A stretch of 64,000 nt of DNA. Source: Geothrix sp. 21YS21S-2 (GTDB taxonomy: Bacteria > Acidobacteriota > Holophagae > Holophagales > Holophagaceae). Of the stretch, positions 7,926 through 17,623 are shown one piece after another. Both the position numbers and the translations under genes were made by a program. The notes beneath the pieces were generated by a model. The model saw only the letters and a list, made by a program, of their open reading frames with translations. It did not search any database and had not been told where the DNA came from. Numbering within the stretch: the first letter of the stretch is position 1; each line of letters starts with the position of its first letter. The stretch lies in NCBI RefSeq assembly GCF_030846775.1, contig NZ_CP132910.1:1832001-1896000 (forward strand). The letters run 5' to 3'.

Positions 7926-10511
7926 ATGCTCGCCGCCTACCGTACCCACGTCGCCGAACGCGCCACCCTCGGCATTCCGCCCCTGCCCCTGACCCCGGAA
8001 CAGACCCTGGAGCTGGTGGGCCTCCTAAAGCGGCCCCCGCAGGGCGAGGAAGCCACCCTGCTTGAGTTGCTCATCCACCGGGTCCCCGCGGGCGTGGACG
8101 ACGCCGCGCAGGTCAAGGCGGACTTCCTGGCCAAGGTCGCCTGGGGCGAGGAGACGAGCCCCCTGGTGAGCCGGGAGAAGGCCACGGAGCTGCTGGGGAC
8201 CATGCTGGGCGGCTTCAACATCTCCCCCCTCATCGCTCTTCTGGACGAGCCCGCGGTGGGCGCCATCGCCGCCGAGGGGCTCAAGAAGACCCTGCTCATC
8301 TTCGACTACTTCGACCAGGTGAAGGCCAAGGCCGACGCGGGCAGCGCCAACGCCAAGGCGGTGCTGGCCTCCTGGGCCGGGGCCGAATGGTTCACGTGCC
8401 GGCCGGAAGTGCCCCGGAGCCTCACGGTGACGGTCTTCAAGGTCACCGGCGAGACCAACACCGACGACCTCTCCCCGGCCCCGGACGCCTGGAGCCGCCC
8501 CGACATCCCGCTCCACGCGCTGGCCATGCTCAAGAACCCGCGCCCCGGCATCGTCCCCGACGAGCCCGGCAGGCTGGGCCCCATGAAGCTCCTGCAGGAG
8601 CTCATCGCCAAGGGCCACCCGGTGGCCTACGTGGGCGACGTGGTGGGCACGGGCTCCAGCCGCAAGTCGGCCACCAACTCCGTGCTGTGGTGGACGGGGG
8701 CCGACGTGCCCTTCGTGCCCAACAAGCGCTTCGGCGGCGTGTGCCTGGGCTCGAAGATCGCGCCCATCTTCTACAACACCATGGAGGACTCCGGCGCCCT
8801 GCCCATCGAGCTGGACGTCTCCGGCCTGGACACCGGCGACGTGGTCGAGCTGCGCCCCTACGAGGGCAAGGTCCTCAAGGGCGGCCAGGTGGTGGCCGAG
8901 TTCCAGGTGAAGTCCGAGGTGCTCTTCGACGAAGTGCGCGCCGGCGGCCGCATCCCGCTGATCATCGGCCGGGGCCTCACGGCCAAGGCCCGCAGGGCCC
9001 TGGGCCTCCCCGCGTCCGCGCTCTTCCGTCCCAACACCGTGCCCCCCGCGTCCACCAAGGGCTTCACCCTGGCCCAGAAGATGGTGGGGCGCGCCTGCGG
9101 CCTGCCCGAGGGCGAGGGCGTGCGGCCCGGCGCCTACTGCGAGCCGCACATGACCACCGTCGGCAGCCAGGACACCACGGGCCCCATGACCCGCGACGAG
9201 CTGAAGGACCTGGCCTGCCTGAGCTTCTCGGCGGACATGGTCATGCAGTCCTTCTGCCACACCGCCGCCTACCCCAAGCCCGTCGACATCCAGGTGCACC
9301 ACACGCTCCCGCCCTTCATCACCAACCGCGGCGGCCTGTCGCTGCGGCCCGGGGACGGCGTCATCCACACCTGGCTGAACCGCCTCCTGATGCCCGACAC
9401 CGTGGGCACCGGCGGCGACTCCCACACCCGCTTCCCCATCGGCATCTCCTTTCCCGCCGGTTCGGGCCTGGTGGCCTTCGCCGCCGCCACGGGCGTCATG
9501 CCCCTGGACATGCCGGAATCGGTGCTGGTGCGCTTCAAGGGCGAGATGCAGCCCGGCATCACCCTGCGGGACATGGTCAACGCCATCCCGTACGAGGCCA
9601 TCAAGCTGGGCCTGCTCACCGTGGAGAAGAAGGGCAAGAAGAACGTGTTCTCGGGCCGGATCCTGGAGATCGAGGGGCTGCCCAAGCTCAAGATCGAACA
9701 GGCTTTCGAACTGACGGACGCTTCGGCCGAGCGGTCCGCGGCCGGCTGCACCGTGAAGCTGGACAAGGAACCGATCCTCGAATACATGAACTCCAACGTC
9801 ACCCTCATGAAGTGGATGATCGCCAACGGCTACGAGGACCGCAACGCCCTGGAGCGCCGCATCAAGGCCATGGAGGCCTGGATCGCGAAGCCCGAGCTGC
9901 TCGAGGCCGACAAGGACGCGGACTACGCCGCCGTCATCGAGATCGACATGAGCGCCATCACGGAGCCCCTGCTGGCCTGCCCCAACGACCCCGACGACGT
10001 GAAGCCGCTGTCCGCGGTGGCCGGCACGAAGATCGACGAGGTCTTCATCGGCTCCTGCATGACCAACATCGGCCACTTCCGGGCGGCCGGCCGGGTGCTG
10101 GAAGGCCAGACGGACATCCCCACCCGCCTGTGGATCGCCCCGCCCACCAAGATGGACGAGTTCGTCCTCATGGAGGAGGGCTACTACAGCATCCTGGGCC
10201 GCACCGGCGCCCGCATGGAGACTCCCGGCTGCTCCCTGTGCATGGGCAACCAGGCCCAGGTCAGGAAGGGCGCCACCGCCATCTCCACGTCCACGCGCAA
10301 CTTCCCCAACCGCCTGGGCATCGACACCCAGGTGTTCCTGGGTTCGGCCGAGCTCTCCGCCGTGTGCGCCCTGCTGGGCCGGATCCCCACCCTGGACGAG
10401 TACCTGGCCCAGGTGGCGACCGTCAACACCAAGGCGAAGGACATCTACCGGTACATGAACTTCGACCAGATCGCGTCCTTCCGGGACGTGGCGGACACCG
10501 TGACGGTCTGA
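7926..10511 (+). CDS. acnB: Aconitate hydratase B (bifunctional aconitase/2-methylisocitrate dehydratase)
   Basis: Catalyses citrate to isocitrate via cis-aconitate in the TCA cycle; AcnB enzymes also act on 2-methylisocitrate. At 861 residues it matches AcnB (about 865) rather than AcnA. The N-terminal helical HEAT-like domain ([20 protein letters not shown]) unique to AcnB is present, then the swivel domain, then the catalytic core. The 4Fe-4S cysteines lie in [10 protein letters not shown] and in CSLCMGNQ near the C-terminus. ATG 7926 follows GGAGG (7917-7921); an upstream in-frame ATG at 7884 is less likely. Citrate synthase lies about 28 kb downstream. Confidence 0.96.
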   Translation: MLAAYRTHVAERATLGIPPLPLTPEQTLELVGLLKRPPQGEEATLLELLIHRVPAGVDDAAQVKADFLAKVAWGEETSPLVSREKATELLGTMLGGFNISPLIALLDEPAVGAIAAEGLKKTLLIFDYFDQVKAKADAGSANAKAVLASWAGAEWFTCRPEVPRSLTVTVFKVTGETNTDDLSPAPDAWSRPDIPLHALAMLKNPRPGIVPDEPGRLGPMKLLQELIAKGHPVAYVGDVVGTGSSRKSATNSVLWWTGADVPFVPNKRFGGVCLGSKIAPIFYNTMEDSGALPIELDVSGLDTGDVVELRPYEGKVLKGGQVVAEFQVKSEVLFDEVRAGGRIPLIIGRGLTAKARRALGLPASALFRPNTVPPASTKGFTLAQKMVGRACGLPEGEGVRPGAYCEPHMTTVGSQDTTGPMTRDELKDLACLSFSADMVMQSFCHTAAYPKPVDIQVHHTLPPFITNRGGLSLRPGDGVIHTWLNRLLMPDTVGTGGDSHTRFPIGISFPAGSGLVAFAAATGVMPLDMPESVLVRFKGEMQPGITLRDMVNAIPYEAIKLGLLTVEKKGKKNVFSGRILEIEGLPKLKIEQAFELTDASAERSAAGCTVKLDKEPILEYMNSNVTLMKWMIANGYEDRNALERRIKAMEAWIAKPELLEADKDADYAAVIEIDMSAITEPLLACPNDPDDVKPLSAVAGTKIDEVFIGSCMTNIGHFRAAGRVLEGQTDIPTRLWIAPPTKMDEFVLMEEGYYSILGRTGARMETPGCSLCMGNQAQVRKGATAISTSTRNFPNRLGIDTQVFLGSAELSAVCALLGRIPTLDEYLAQVATVNTKAKDIYRYMNFDQIASFRDVADTVTV

Positions 10512-10524
10512 TCCGTCCCCTCCT

Positions 10525-11091
10525 TCACCAGCCCCCCTTCTTGAGATCCAGGGCCTCGATGCGCCGGGCGCAGGCCTCGACGCTCCGCTCGTAGTCCCGG
10601 AGGACGGTGACGATCTCCTCGAGCACCTGGACGCCCAGCAGGAACCGCTGCTGGCCGGCGGGGGTGTACCGGTCCTTCTCCTTTTCGAAATAGTCCTTCA
10701 GGTGGTCCACCCGGTTCTGGATCATCGTGGCCTGGTACCGCCACCAGATCCCGAACCGGCGAACCTCCTTGGCGGCCTTGCCGATGAAGTAGCCGTCACG
10801 CTCCTCCCTGCCCAGCTTCTGCAGGATCTGGTCGAGCATCAGGTCCAGGCTCTCCTTGAAGTGAAGGCCCAGGGGGGTGCCCGGGTCCAGGGATTCGGTT
10901 CCGAAGGCGCGGTTGATTTCAGGATATTCCTGGAGGGTCGTGAAGCGGTCGAAAGCGTCGCGGTTGATCCCGTGCAGGGTGGTGCGCAGGGCCCGGACCT
11001 GCTCCAGGGCCTGGGCGTTCCGTTCGGCCACGCCGTGGCCGCACTGGATCGCGGGCAGGGCGAGAAGCAGGATGGACAGGCGGCGCCTCAT
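10525..11091 (-). CDS. Exported helical protein of unknown function
   Basis: 188 residues with a signal peptide (RRRLSILLLALPAIQCGHG). A Cys follows the hydrophobic core, but the residue before it is Gln, so a lipobox is doubtful. The rest is predicted alpha-helical and charged, with no motif I recognise. Its ATG overlaps the stop of the DUF2225 gene (ATGA, 11088-11091), so the two are translationally coupled and probably work together. It converges on acnB with a 13-base gap. Confidence 0.7.
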   Translation of the reverse strand: MRRRLSILLLALPAIQCGHGVAERNAQALEQVRALRTTLHGINRDAFDRFTTLQEYPEINRAFGTESLDPGTPLGLHFKESLDLMLDQILQKLGREERDGYFIGKAAKEVRRFGIWWRYQATMIQNRVDHLKDYFEKEKDRYTPAGQQRFLLGVQVLEEIVTVLRDYERSVEACARRIEALDLKKGGW

Positions 11092-12452
11092 GGCTTGTTC
11101 AACAGGTTCTTGAACCAGCCCGGGTTGTCCTTGGCCTTGTCGGCCAGTTCCTTGCCGAGCAGGGCCACCACGCCTTGGTGGATGCCCAGGTCCAGGAGAG
11201 CCTTCACCCGCTCCGTCGTAGGCTTGGCCGCCGTAGCGGCCAGGGAGGCGTCGATCGCCTCCCGGTCCCGCAGCAGCATCAGCTCCAGGACATCCCGCCT
11301 ACGTTCGCCCGCTTTCTGCCGCGTCAGGCCCATGGCGGCGATCTTCCGGTTGATCACGGTCTCGTCGAAGGCGGTCATGTTCTTGGTGCCCCGGCCCTTG
11401 GCGATGCGGTTCTGGAGCTCCTCGACGTTGTCGGTGGCGTACTTGGAGATCTGGGAGGTCCAGTCCAGGGCCCGCTCCAGGAAGCCCAGGCGGATCAGCA
11501 GGTCGAGGATGAGGTTCACCTGGGCCAGGCCCTCGTCCTCGCTCTCGCTGCCGCGCTCGTGCTGGTAGCTGTATTCCAGGGCCTCCAGGGCCAGGAGCAT
11601 GCACTGCCGCTCGTTCCTGGGAAGGGTGGGCCAGAGGGGGAGGATGCCCTGGAGGGAGGCGGCCAGGGTGCCGCCGGGGTCCGCCTCGGGCGGGGGGGGC
11701 GGCGCCAGGCGCCCCTGCTGGTCCTGGAGGACGGCCATCTGGAGGGTGGACACCTCGGCCTGGACCGTGCGGAGCCGCACCTCGATGAGCTCGCCGTGGG
11801 CGAGGTAGGGGTTCGCATCGGAGGGCAGGCGCAGTTCCGCGCCCCGGAGGCGGCCCTTGCCCTGGATGGCCTCCAGCGCGGCGGCGGCCTCCTTGAGGAG
11901 CCGGTCCAGCCGTTCGGTGGCCTCGGCCAGATCCAGGGCGGTGCGGCTTTCGGGCTCGGGCGGGGGCGCGGCGGGGCCGTCCATCTCGCGGTAAAGCCAG
12001 CCGAGCCGGATGGCGAGGCGGGCCAGCTTGCCGTGGTCCATGCGCTTGCCCGGCAACAGGGCGATGAGGAGGGCGGCCAGGTGGATGGCCACCGCCCCCC
12101 GGGCGTCCAGGTCCCCCTGGGGGACCAGCTTGCGCAGGGAATCCAGCACCACGCGCTTCTCGATGGAGATGTCGATGAAGAGGGACCGGGCCTCGTCGTG
12201 GCTGCCGTCCGGCTGATCCTTGTCCACCCGCTCGGCCAGGTCCGCGAAGAGGCATCTCGGGCACTGCCAGACCCGGTGGTGATGGGGCACCACGTCGGTG
12301 ACGAGGCCCCGGAGCCAGCGGTAGGCGGTGACGTGGCGGTCCGACTCGCGGCTGGCCACGGTGTACAGCCTGGGATTGGCCAGGCGCAGGGGCACCTTCT
12401 GCTCGCAGGCGGGGCACTGGATCGTCTTGGTGAGAAGCGGTTCCTCGGCCAT
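11088..12452 (-). CDS. DUF2225 domain protein
   Basis: A 454-residue protein whose first 120 residues match DUF2225. A CPAC pair near residue 14 and a second CPRC pair in HRVWQCPRCLFADLAERV suggest a four-cysteine zinc knuckle. The remainder is helical and TPR-like in character. Family members are cytoplasmic and of unknown function. I chose ATG 12452; an in-frame GTG at 12491 would add 13 residues, and neither has a strong ribosome site. The downstream exported protein overlaps by four bases. Confidence 0.75.
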   Translation of the reverse strand: MAEEPLLTKTIQCPACEQKVPLRLANPRLYTVASRESDRHVTAYRWLRGLVTDVVPHHHRVWQCPRCLFADLAERVDKDQPDGSHDEARSLFIDISIEKRVVLDSLRKLVPQGDLDARGAVAIHLAALLIALLPGKRMDHGKLARLAIRLGWLYREMDGPAAPPPEPESRTALDLAEATERLDRLLKEAAAALEAIQGKGRLRGAELRLPSDANPYLAHGELIEVRLRTVQAEVSTLQMAVLQDQQGRLAPPPPPEADPGGTLAASLQGILPLWPTLPRNERQCMLLALEALEYSYQHERGSESEDEGLAQVNLILDLLIRLGFLERALDWTSQISKYATDNVEELQNRIAKGRGTKNMTAFDETVINRKIAAMGLTRQKAGERRRDVLELMLLRDREAIDASLAATAAKPTTERVKALLDLGIHQGVVALLGKELADKAKDNPGWFKNLLNKP

Positions 12453-12657
12453 GGGGGATCCCAGGGAAAGGCCACCGTAGGGCTCAGCCACGTCGGCCCG
12501 GACGGACTCCGGGCCCCGCGGGGGAAAAGCTTAACCGATATGGGGTTTGGTGGCGATCCGAGCGCTCCGCCCAACGTTATCGGAGGACCAGATGGGAGGA
12601 TTATAGTGCCAAATGCCAGAATTTTCAAGCCATAAGGGCACGTCTGGCTTCCCGCGC

Positions 12658-14170
12658 AACGGGGCGGGCCCGGGTGATCGCTCACCCGAGCCCGCTCGTT
12701 CGATAGTTGGCTTAAGGCAGGGGCGTCCCGTTGGGATACAGCCCCGAGAGGTACAGCTCCAGGTTCGTGTAGCCCCTGGCATTGGGCCTCTTGACATTGC
12801 GGTCGGAGGCGTCGTTCTTGTCCAGGCCGTGGGCGTCCTCCCAGACGTCGGGCATGCCGTCGCCATCGGTGTCCACCGGGGAGGTCCCGGCGGCCAGGGA
12901 CGGATAGGGACCTGCGGTGGTGACCAGGGAGGTGGGACTGGAGGCCGGGTTCAGGAAGTAGTTGATGATCCGCTCATCGGCCAGATCGCGGTTGTCGACC
13001 CAGGAGCCGTCGGGGGCCAGCCGGCGGTTCGCGCCGACCTTGGGGGCGAGGAGGGCCTTCAGGTCCTCCTTGCGGGTCAGCGGCGTGATGGTGATGGGCC
13101 AGGCGTTGAGGGCGGAGGGGATGACCGGCGATGAGGCCTTGTACTTCGTGTCCACCTGGGCGTCGTTGAGCTGGCCGTTCTCGTTGCTGGCGAGCCTGAG
13201 CATGGTGGAGAAGTTGTCGTAGGACCCCAGGGGGTTCTTGGGGCCGAAGTTGTTGCTCATGTAGATCTGGGCGGTGCCGGAGGAGACGATCTGGTTCTCG
13301 TTGTGGGCGGAGGTATCGGCCCAGCGGACCTCGTTCTTGGCGGCGTTGGCGGGGAGCCCCGTGTTGATGCCGTCCCAGACGTTGCCGATGATGTCGAACT
13401 GGGTGCCGCCCCGGATCAGCATGGCGTAGCCGTAGCCGGATACGTAGTTGTTGATCCAGCGGCCGTACTTGAGCCAGGTCTGGGGCAGGCGGTGGTCGAT
13501 GGTGGCCAGGACGTTGTGGTGCCCGTCCCAGCTTGCCTCATCCATGTTGGCCTGGCCCATGGTATCGCCGCCCACCAGGAGGCCCGTGCTGTGCGGCGCC
13601 ATGCACTCGGCCACGAGGTTCCAGGAGAAGGTGCTGCGGAACACGCCCTGCGCCGACCAGTAGGACGCGGCCTTGTTGCCGTCCCATTCGAAGGAGTTGT
13701 GGTCGAGCACCACGTCGGCGCTGCGGTCGTCGTTGGTGGCCAGACCGGTGAGGCCCTGCTGGGAGGCGTTCAAGGGCGCGTTGCCCGGACGGATCCGGAG
13801 GTAGCGGATGATGGTGTTGCCGCTGTACCAGAGCAGGGCGCCGCCGGTGCCGAAGGTGCCGTCGCCGCGGACCTGGATGCCGCCGCCGGGGGCCGTCTGG
13901 CCCGCGATGGTGAGCCCGGGAGGCACGGGCCACATGGTGGAGTGCAGGGTGATCGTCCCACCCACGGAGAAGACGATGGTCCGCGGTCCCGTCTTCGTCA
14001 TGGCGTCGCGCAGGGAGCACACCGCTCCCTTGGGGCCGTTCTGGGCCGGGACATTGGCGTGGACGGTGTCTTCGAGGGTGTTGACGGTGTAGACCGCGCC
14101 GCCGCGCCCGCCGGTGGCGCCGCCGCCCATGCCTTCGCAACCCGGGAAGGCCGCCAGGGGCCCCGGGTCG
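12658..14170. repeat. 1.5-kb direct repeat, copy 1
   Basis: Gap-free near-identical match to 15416-16928 at a constant offset of 2758 bases. It covers the terminator hairpin and the coding sequence for the whole catalytic and C-terminal part of the pectate-lyase-like protein. Identity breaks off near the Ig-domain/catalytic-domain junction. Confidence 0.9.
12664..12695 (-). terminator. Hairpin downstream of lyase copy 1
   Basis: GCGGGCCCGGGTGA (664-677), loop TCGC, and TCACCCGAGCCCGC (682-695) form a 14-base stem with one C-A mismatch, 17 bases after the stop of the lyase gene. The same hairpin, perfectly paired, occurs after copy 2, so it is part of the duplicated unit. No T-run is evident on the transcript side. 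Confidence 0.6.
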
Positions 14171-14937
14171 ACGGTGCCGGCGGTCGGGGGGGGCGGGGTC
14201 GGGGAGGAAGCCGTGACGGTGACGCTGCTGGAGCCGGTCACCTGGTTACCGCCTGCGTCGGTGCCCACGGCCTTGACGATGTGGGTGCCGGAGGCCGCTG
14301 GGGCGGCGTAGTTGACCTTCAGGGTGCTGCCGTTGAGCACGAGCGTGCCAAGGGTGGCGTTGCCCATTTCGACACCGTCCACGAACCAGGTGATGGGCTG
14401 GCTCATACTGCTATTCACGGTGGCGGTATAGGCGAGGGAGCTTCCGGCCGCGACCGTGGCGGCGGCGGGGTTGAGGCTGAGGACCCCGGGCACCGGAGCA
14501 GGCGCCGCCACGACGGCCTGGACGGTAACGTAATTGGACCGGCTCACACGGTTGCCTGCGCGATCCGTTGCAAGCATCTTGACGACGTGCTTGCCAGCGG
14601 CCGCGGGGGCCTTGTACAGGACCTTCAGGTGGCTGCCGTTGAGGGCGAGGGTGCCCACGGAGGTGTTACCCATGGTGATGCCGTCCACGTACCAGGTGAT
14701 CCTCTGTTTCACGCTGCTGGAGACGGTGCCGGAATAGGCGATGGTGCCGGAGCTGGCGACGGTGGCGTCGACCGGACTGAGGGTGAGGACGGCGGGCGTG
14801 ACGGTGGCCGCGGCGAGGGTGCAGGGTGCGAACCCGCCTGCCACAAGGGTCAGGCCGAGGGTCGCACTGAGGATGGAGGCGGAACGGAACCGGGTGATGC
14901 CCCGGTACAGGCCTCCGGCGAAAAGGGTTGCAGGCAT
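12712..14937 (-). CDS. Secreted pectate-lyase-like protein (PL1 type) with two Ig-like repeats, copy 1
   Basis: 741 residues. A signal peptide (to about residue 45, VAGGFAPCTLAAA) ends without a proper lipobox, so it is probably released by signal peptidase I. Two homologous Ig-like repeats follow (about 45-140 and 150-245), each with ITW(F/Y)VDG. The right-handed beta-helix domain starts at AFPGCEGMGGGATGGRGG and contains LRDAMTKTGPRTIVFSVGGT, VVLDHNSFEW and DHRLPQT, matching the layout of family PL1 pectate lyases. The C-terminal DTDGDGMPDVWED segment is a calcium-binding TSP3/dockerin-like motif. ATG 14937 follows AGGAG at 6 bases. Lyase activity on pectate is inferred; the exact polysaccharide is unknown. 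Confidence 0.82.
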   Translation of the reverse strand: MPATLFAGGLYRGITRFRSASILSATLGLTLVAGGFAPCTLAAATVTPAVLTLSPVDATVASSGTIAYSGTVSSSVKQRITWYVDGITMGNTSVGTLALNGSHLKVLYKAPAAAGKHVVKMLATDRAGNRVSRSNYVTVQAVVAAPAPVPGVLSLNPAAATVAAGSSLAYTATVNSSMSQPITWFVDGVEMGNATLGTLVLNGSTLKVNYAAPAASGTHIVKAVGTDAGGNQVTGSSSVTVTASSPTPPPPTAGTVDPGPLAAFPGCEGMGGGATGGRGGAVYTVNTLEDTVHANVPAQNGPKGAVCSLRDAMTKTGPRTIVFSVGGTITLHSTMWPVPPGLTIAGQTAPGGGIQVRGDGTFGTGGALLWYSGNTIIRYLRIRPGNAPLNASQQGLTGLATNDDRSADVVLDHNSFEWDGNKAASYWSAQGVFRSTFSWNLVAECMAPHSTGLLVGGDTMGQANMDEASWDGHHNVLATIDHRLPQTWLKYGRWINNYVSGYGYAMLIRGGTQFDIIGNVWDGINTGLPANAAKNEVRWADTSAHNENQIVSSGTAQIYMSNNFGPKNPLGSYDNFSTMLRLASNENGQLNDAQVDTKYKASSPVIPSALNAWPITITPLTRKEDLKALLAPKVGANRRLAPDGSWVDNRDLADERIINYFLNPASSPTSLVTTAGPYPSLAAGTSPVDTDGDGMPDVWEDAHGLDKNDASDRNVKRPNARGYTNLELYLSGLYPNGTPLP

Positions 14938-15469
14938 GGATGCTCCTGTCCCCCGATCCCGCCGGTGAATGCCGGTGGACCCAGGGGTCATGGCTGGTGG
15001 ATGCGCCGATCGGAAAGATCAAGCCGCCGACTTGCGCATCCTGGAGGTGGTGAACGACCCGATTGCTCTGCTGAAAAATGATCAGAGAACCAGATGCGGG
15101 AAGTATAGGTCCCAGGATGGAGCCAGGGGAGTGTTTTCGATCACAGGAGCCCGGAAACCCCTTGCAGGTGTTGAGAAAATGACCGTTAAGGCCTTTCATC
15201 AGGCCACTTGGAATGCATCCCCTGGTGCATCTGCCCGCGGCGGAAACGCCGGAAAACGAGGAAAACCCGGCAGGAACCAGGACCCGCATCCTACTTTTCA
15301 ACACGGTTATTCACCAGCCCGGAGGGTCACGATCCGAGGCCGCCCGCCTGAAGGGGCGGGGCATCCCGTCCCTCCAGGCGGGCGGTGGGTATCACCAGGA
15401 TTTCACGTCCTGCAGAACGGGGCGGGCCCGGGTGATCGCTCACCCGGGCCCGCTCGTTCGATAGTTGGC
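14938..15469. other. 532-base spacer: lyase copy 1 promoter and copy 2 terminator
   Basis: No gene seen. On the minus strand a block upstream of copy 1 (about 15040-15160) is recognisably similar to the block upstream of copy 2 (about 17715-17825). Shared elements include a segment reading CTTCCCGCATCTGGTTC, and TATACT in the same register, a plausible -10. The distal part (15300-15415) is GC-rich with no evident function. The copy 2 hairpin lies at 15422-15453. Confidence 0.45.
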
Positions 15470-16928
15470 TTAAGGCAGGGGCGTCCCGTTGGGATACAGC
15501 CCCGAGAGGTACAGCTCCAGGTTCGTGTAGCCCCTGGCATTGGGCCTCTTGACGTTGCGGTCGGAGGCGTCGTTCTTGTCCAGGCCGTGGGCGTCCTCCC
15601 AGACGTCGGGCATGCCGTCGCCATCGGTGTCCACCGGGGGGGTCCCGGCGGCCAGGGACGGATAGGGACCTGCGGTGGTGACCAGGGAGGTGGGGCTGGA
15701 GGCCGGGTTCAGGAAGTAGTTGATGATCCGCGAATCGACCGGATCCCGGTTGTCGACCCAGGAGCCGTCGGGGGCCAGCCGGCGGTTCGCGCCGACCTTG
15801 GGGGCGAGGAGGGCCTTCAGGTCCTCCTTGCGGGTCAGCGGCGTGATGGTGATGGGCCAGGCATTGAGGGCGGAGGGGATGACCGGCGATGAGGCCTTGT
15901 ACTTCGTGTCCACCTGGGCGTCGTTGAGCTGGCCGTTCTCGTTGCTGGCGAGCCTGAGCATGGTGGAGAAGTTGTCGTAGGACCCCAGGGGGTTCTTGGG
16001 GCCGAAGTTGTTGCTCATGTAGATCTGGGCGGTGCCGGAGGAGACGATCTGGTTCTCGTTGTGGGCGGGGGTGTCGGCCCAGCGGACCTCGTTCTTGGCG
16101 GCGTTGGCGGGGAGCCCCGTGTTGATGCCGTCCCAGACGTTGCCGATGATGTCGAACTGGGTGCCGCCCCGGATCAGCATGGCGTAGCCGTAGCCGGACA
16201 CGTAGTTGTTGATCCAGCGGCCGTACTTGAGCCAGGTCTGGGGCAGGCGGTGGTCGATGGTGGCGAGGACGTTGTGGTGCCCGTCCCAGCTTGCCTCATT
16301 CATGTTGGCCTGGCCCATGGTATCGCCGCCCACCAGGAGGCCCGTGCTGTGCGGCGCCATGCACTCCGCCACGAGGTTCCAGGAGAAGGTGCTGCGGAAC
16401 ACGCCCTGGGCCGACCAGAACGCCGCGGCCTTGTTGCCGTCCCATTCGAAGGAGTTGTGGTCGAGCACCACGTCGGCGCTGCGGTCGTCGTTGGTGGCCA
16501 GACCCGTGAGGCCCTGCTGGGAGGCGTTTGCGGGCGCGTTGCCCGGACGGATCCGGAGGTAGCGGATGATGGTGTTGCCGCTGTACCAGAGCAGGGCGCC
16601 GCCGGTGCCGAAGGTGCCGTCGCCGCGGACCTGGATGCCGCCGCCGGGGGCCGTCTGGCCCGCGATGGTGAGCCCGGGAGGCACGGGCCACATGGTGGAG
16701 TGCAGGGTGATCGTCCCGCCCACGGAGAAGACGATGGTCCGCGGTCCCGTCTTCGTCATGGCGTCGCGCAGGGAGCACACCGCCCCCTTGGGGCCGTTCT
16801 GGGCCGGGACATTGGCGTGGACGGTGTCTTCGAGGGTGTTGACGGTGTAGACCGCGCCGCCGCGCCCGCCGGTGGCGCCGCCGCCCATGCCTTCGCAACC
16901 CGGGAAGGCCGCCAGGGGCCCCGGATCG
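15416..16928. repeat. 1.5-kb direct repeat, copy 2
   Basis: Partner of 12658-14170 with no insertions or deletions. Comparing the two encoded proteins, I count nine amino-acid differences in about 485 residues. Confidence 0.9.
15422..15453 (-). terminator. Hairpin downstream of lyase copy 2
   Basis: GCGGGCCCGGGTGA, loop TCGC, TCACCCGGGCCCGC: a perfect 14-base stem 17 bases beyond the stop of copy 2. It is identical in position and nearly in sequence to the one after copy 1. Confidence 0.65.
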
Positions 16929-17623
16929 ACGGTGCTGCCAGTCGGGGGAGGATCCGTCGGGGTAGGCGTTGTCGGAGGAGGCGTCGTCGGGGGCGGCGTC
17001 GTCGGTGGAGGCGTCGTCGGGGGAGGCGTCGTCGGGGGAGGCGTCGTCGGAGGAGGCGTCGTCGGGGGCGGCGTCGTCGGGGGCGGCGTCGTCGGGGGAG
17101 GCGTCGTCGGGGGAGGCGTCGTCGGGGGAGGCGTCGTCGGGGGAGGCGTCGTCGGGGGAGGCGTCGTCGGGGGAGGCGTCGTCGGGGGCGGGGTTGTGGC
17201 GGAACCCGTGACGGTGACCTTATTGGAACGGGTCACGGGGTTGCCGAGGGCGTCGACGCCCACGACCTTGACGGTGTGAGTGCCCGCGGCCGCCGGGGCT
17301 GCATAGGTGACCTTCAGGGCGCTGCCTTTGAGTTCAAGCGTGCCCAGGGTGGCGTTGCCCATTTCGACCCCGTCCACGAACCAGGTGATCGCCTGGCCCA
17401 TGCCATCCGCGGTGGCAGTGAAGTCGAGGGTGCCGCCGGCTGTGACGGTGGCGTCGGCCGGGCTGAGGGTGAGGGAAGCCGTTTTTTGGGCGGCCGGGGT
17501 GGAGGTGCACGATACGAGTCCGCCCGCCACAAGGGTCAGGCTGAGGGCCGCGCTGAGGATGGAGGCGGAGCGGAGCCGGGTGATGCCCCGGTACAGGCCT
17601 CCGGCCAAGAAGGTTGCATGCAT
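15470..17623 (-). CDS. Pectate-lyase-like lipoprotein (PL1 type) with Thr/Pro linker, copy 2
   Basis: 717 residues. The signal peptide ends in a plausible lipobox, LVSC, so unlike copy 1 this one is probably lipid-anchored. One Ig-like repeat follows (ITWFVDGVEMGNATLGTL, 18 residues identical to the second repeat of copy 1). A long TTPPP linker then leads to the beta-helix catalytic domain and C-terminal DTDGDGMPD calcium motif, nearly identical to copy 1. ATG 17623 follows GGGAG. The linker probably holds the enzyme away from the cell surface. Substrate inferred as pectate-like polyuronide. Confidence 0.82.
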   Translation of the reverse strand: MHATFLAGGLYRGITRLRSASILSAALSLTLVAGGLVSCTSTPAAQKTASLTLSPADATVTAGGTLDFTATADGMGQAITWFVDGVEMGNATLGTLELKGSALKVTYAAPAAAGTHTVKVVGVDALGNPVTRSNKVTVTGSATTPPPTTPPPTTPPPTTPPPTTPPPTTPPPTTPPPTTPPPTTPPPTTPPPTTPPPTTPPPTTPPPTTPPPTTPPPTTPTPTDPPPTGSTVDPGPLAAFPGCEGMGGGATGGRGGAVYTVNTLEDTVHANVPAQNGPKGAVCSLRDAMTKTGPRTIVFSVGGTITLHSTMWPVPPGLTIAGQTAPGGGIQVRGDGTFGTGGALLWYSGNTIIRYLRIRPGNAPANASQQGLTGLATNDDRSADVVLDHNSFEWDGNKAAAFWSAQGVFRSTFSWNLVAECMAPHSTGLLVGGDTMGQANMNEASWDGHHNVLATIDHRLPQTWLKYGRWINNYVSGYGYAMLIRGGTQFDIIGNVWDGINTGLPANAAKNEVRWADTPAHNENQIVSSGTAQIYMSNNFGPKNPLGSYDNFSTMLRLASNENGQLNDAQVDTKYKASSPVIPSALNAWPITITPLTRKEDLKALLAPKVGANRRLAPDGSWVDNRDPVDSRIINYFLNPASSPTSLVTTAGPYPSLAAGTPPVDTDGDGMPDVWEDAHGLDKNDASDRNVKRPNARGYTNLELYLSGLYPNGTPLP
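16966..17190. repeat. Fifteen 15-bp tandem repeats encoding TTPPP
   Basis: The plus-strand unit is GCGTCGTCGGGGGAG, repeated fifteen times with only one-base variants, in frame inside lyase copy 2. Each unit encodes five residues. Such an array can gain or lose units without shifting the frame. Confidence 0.92.

Noticed and set aside
15197-15203. CTGATGA on the minus strand, as in a hammerhead ribozyme core
   Set aside because: No GAAA box follows at the right place and the required three stems do not form.
16966-17190. Regularly spaced repeats suggesting a CRISPR array
   Set aside because: Units are contiguous 15-mers with no spacers and encode a TTPPP linker in frame.
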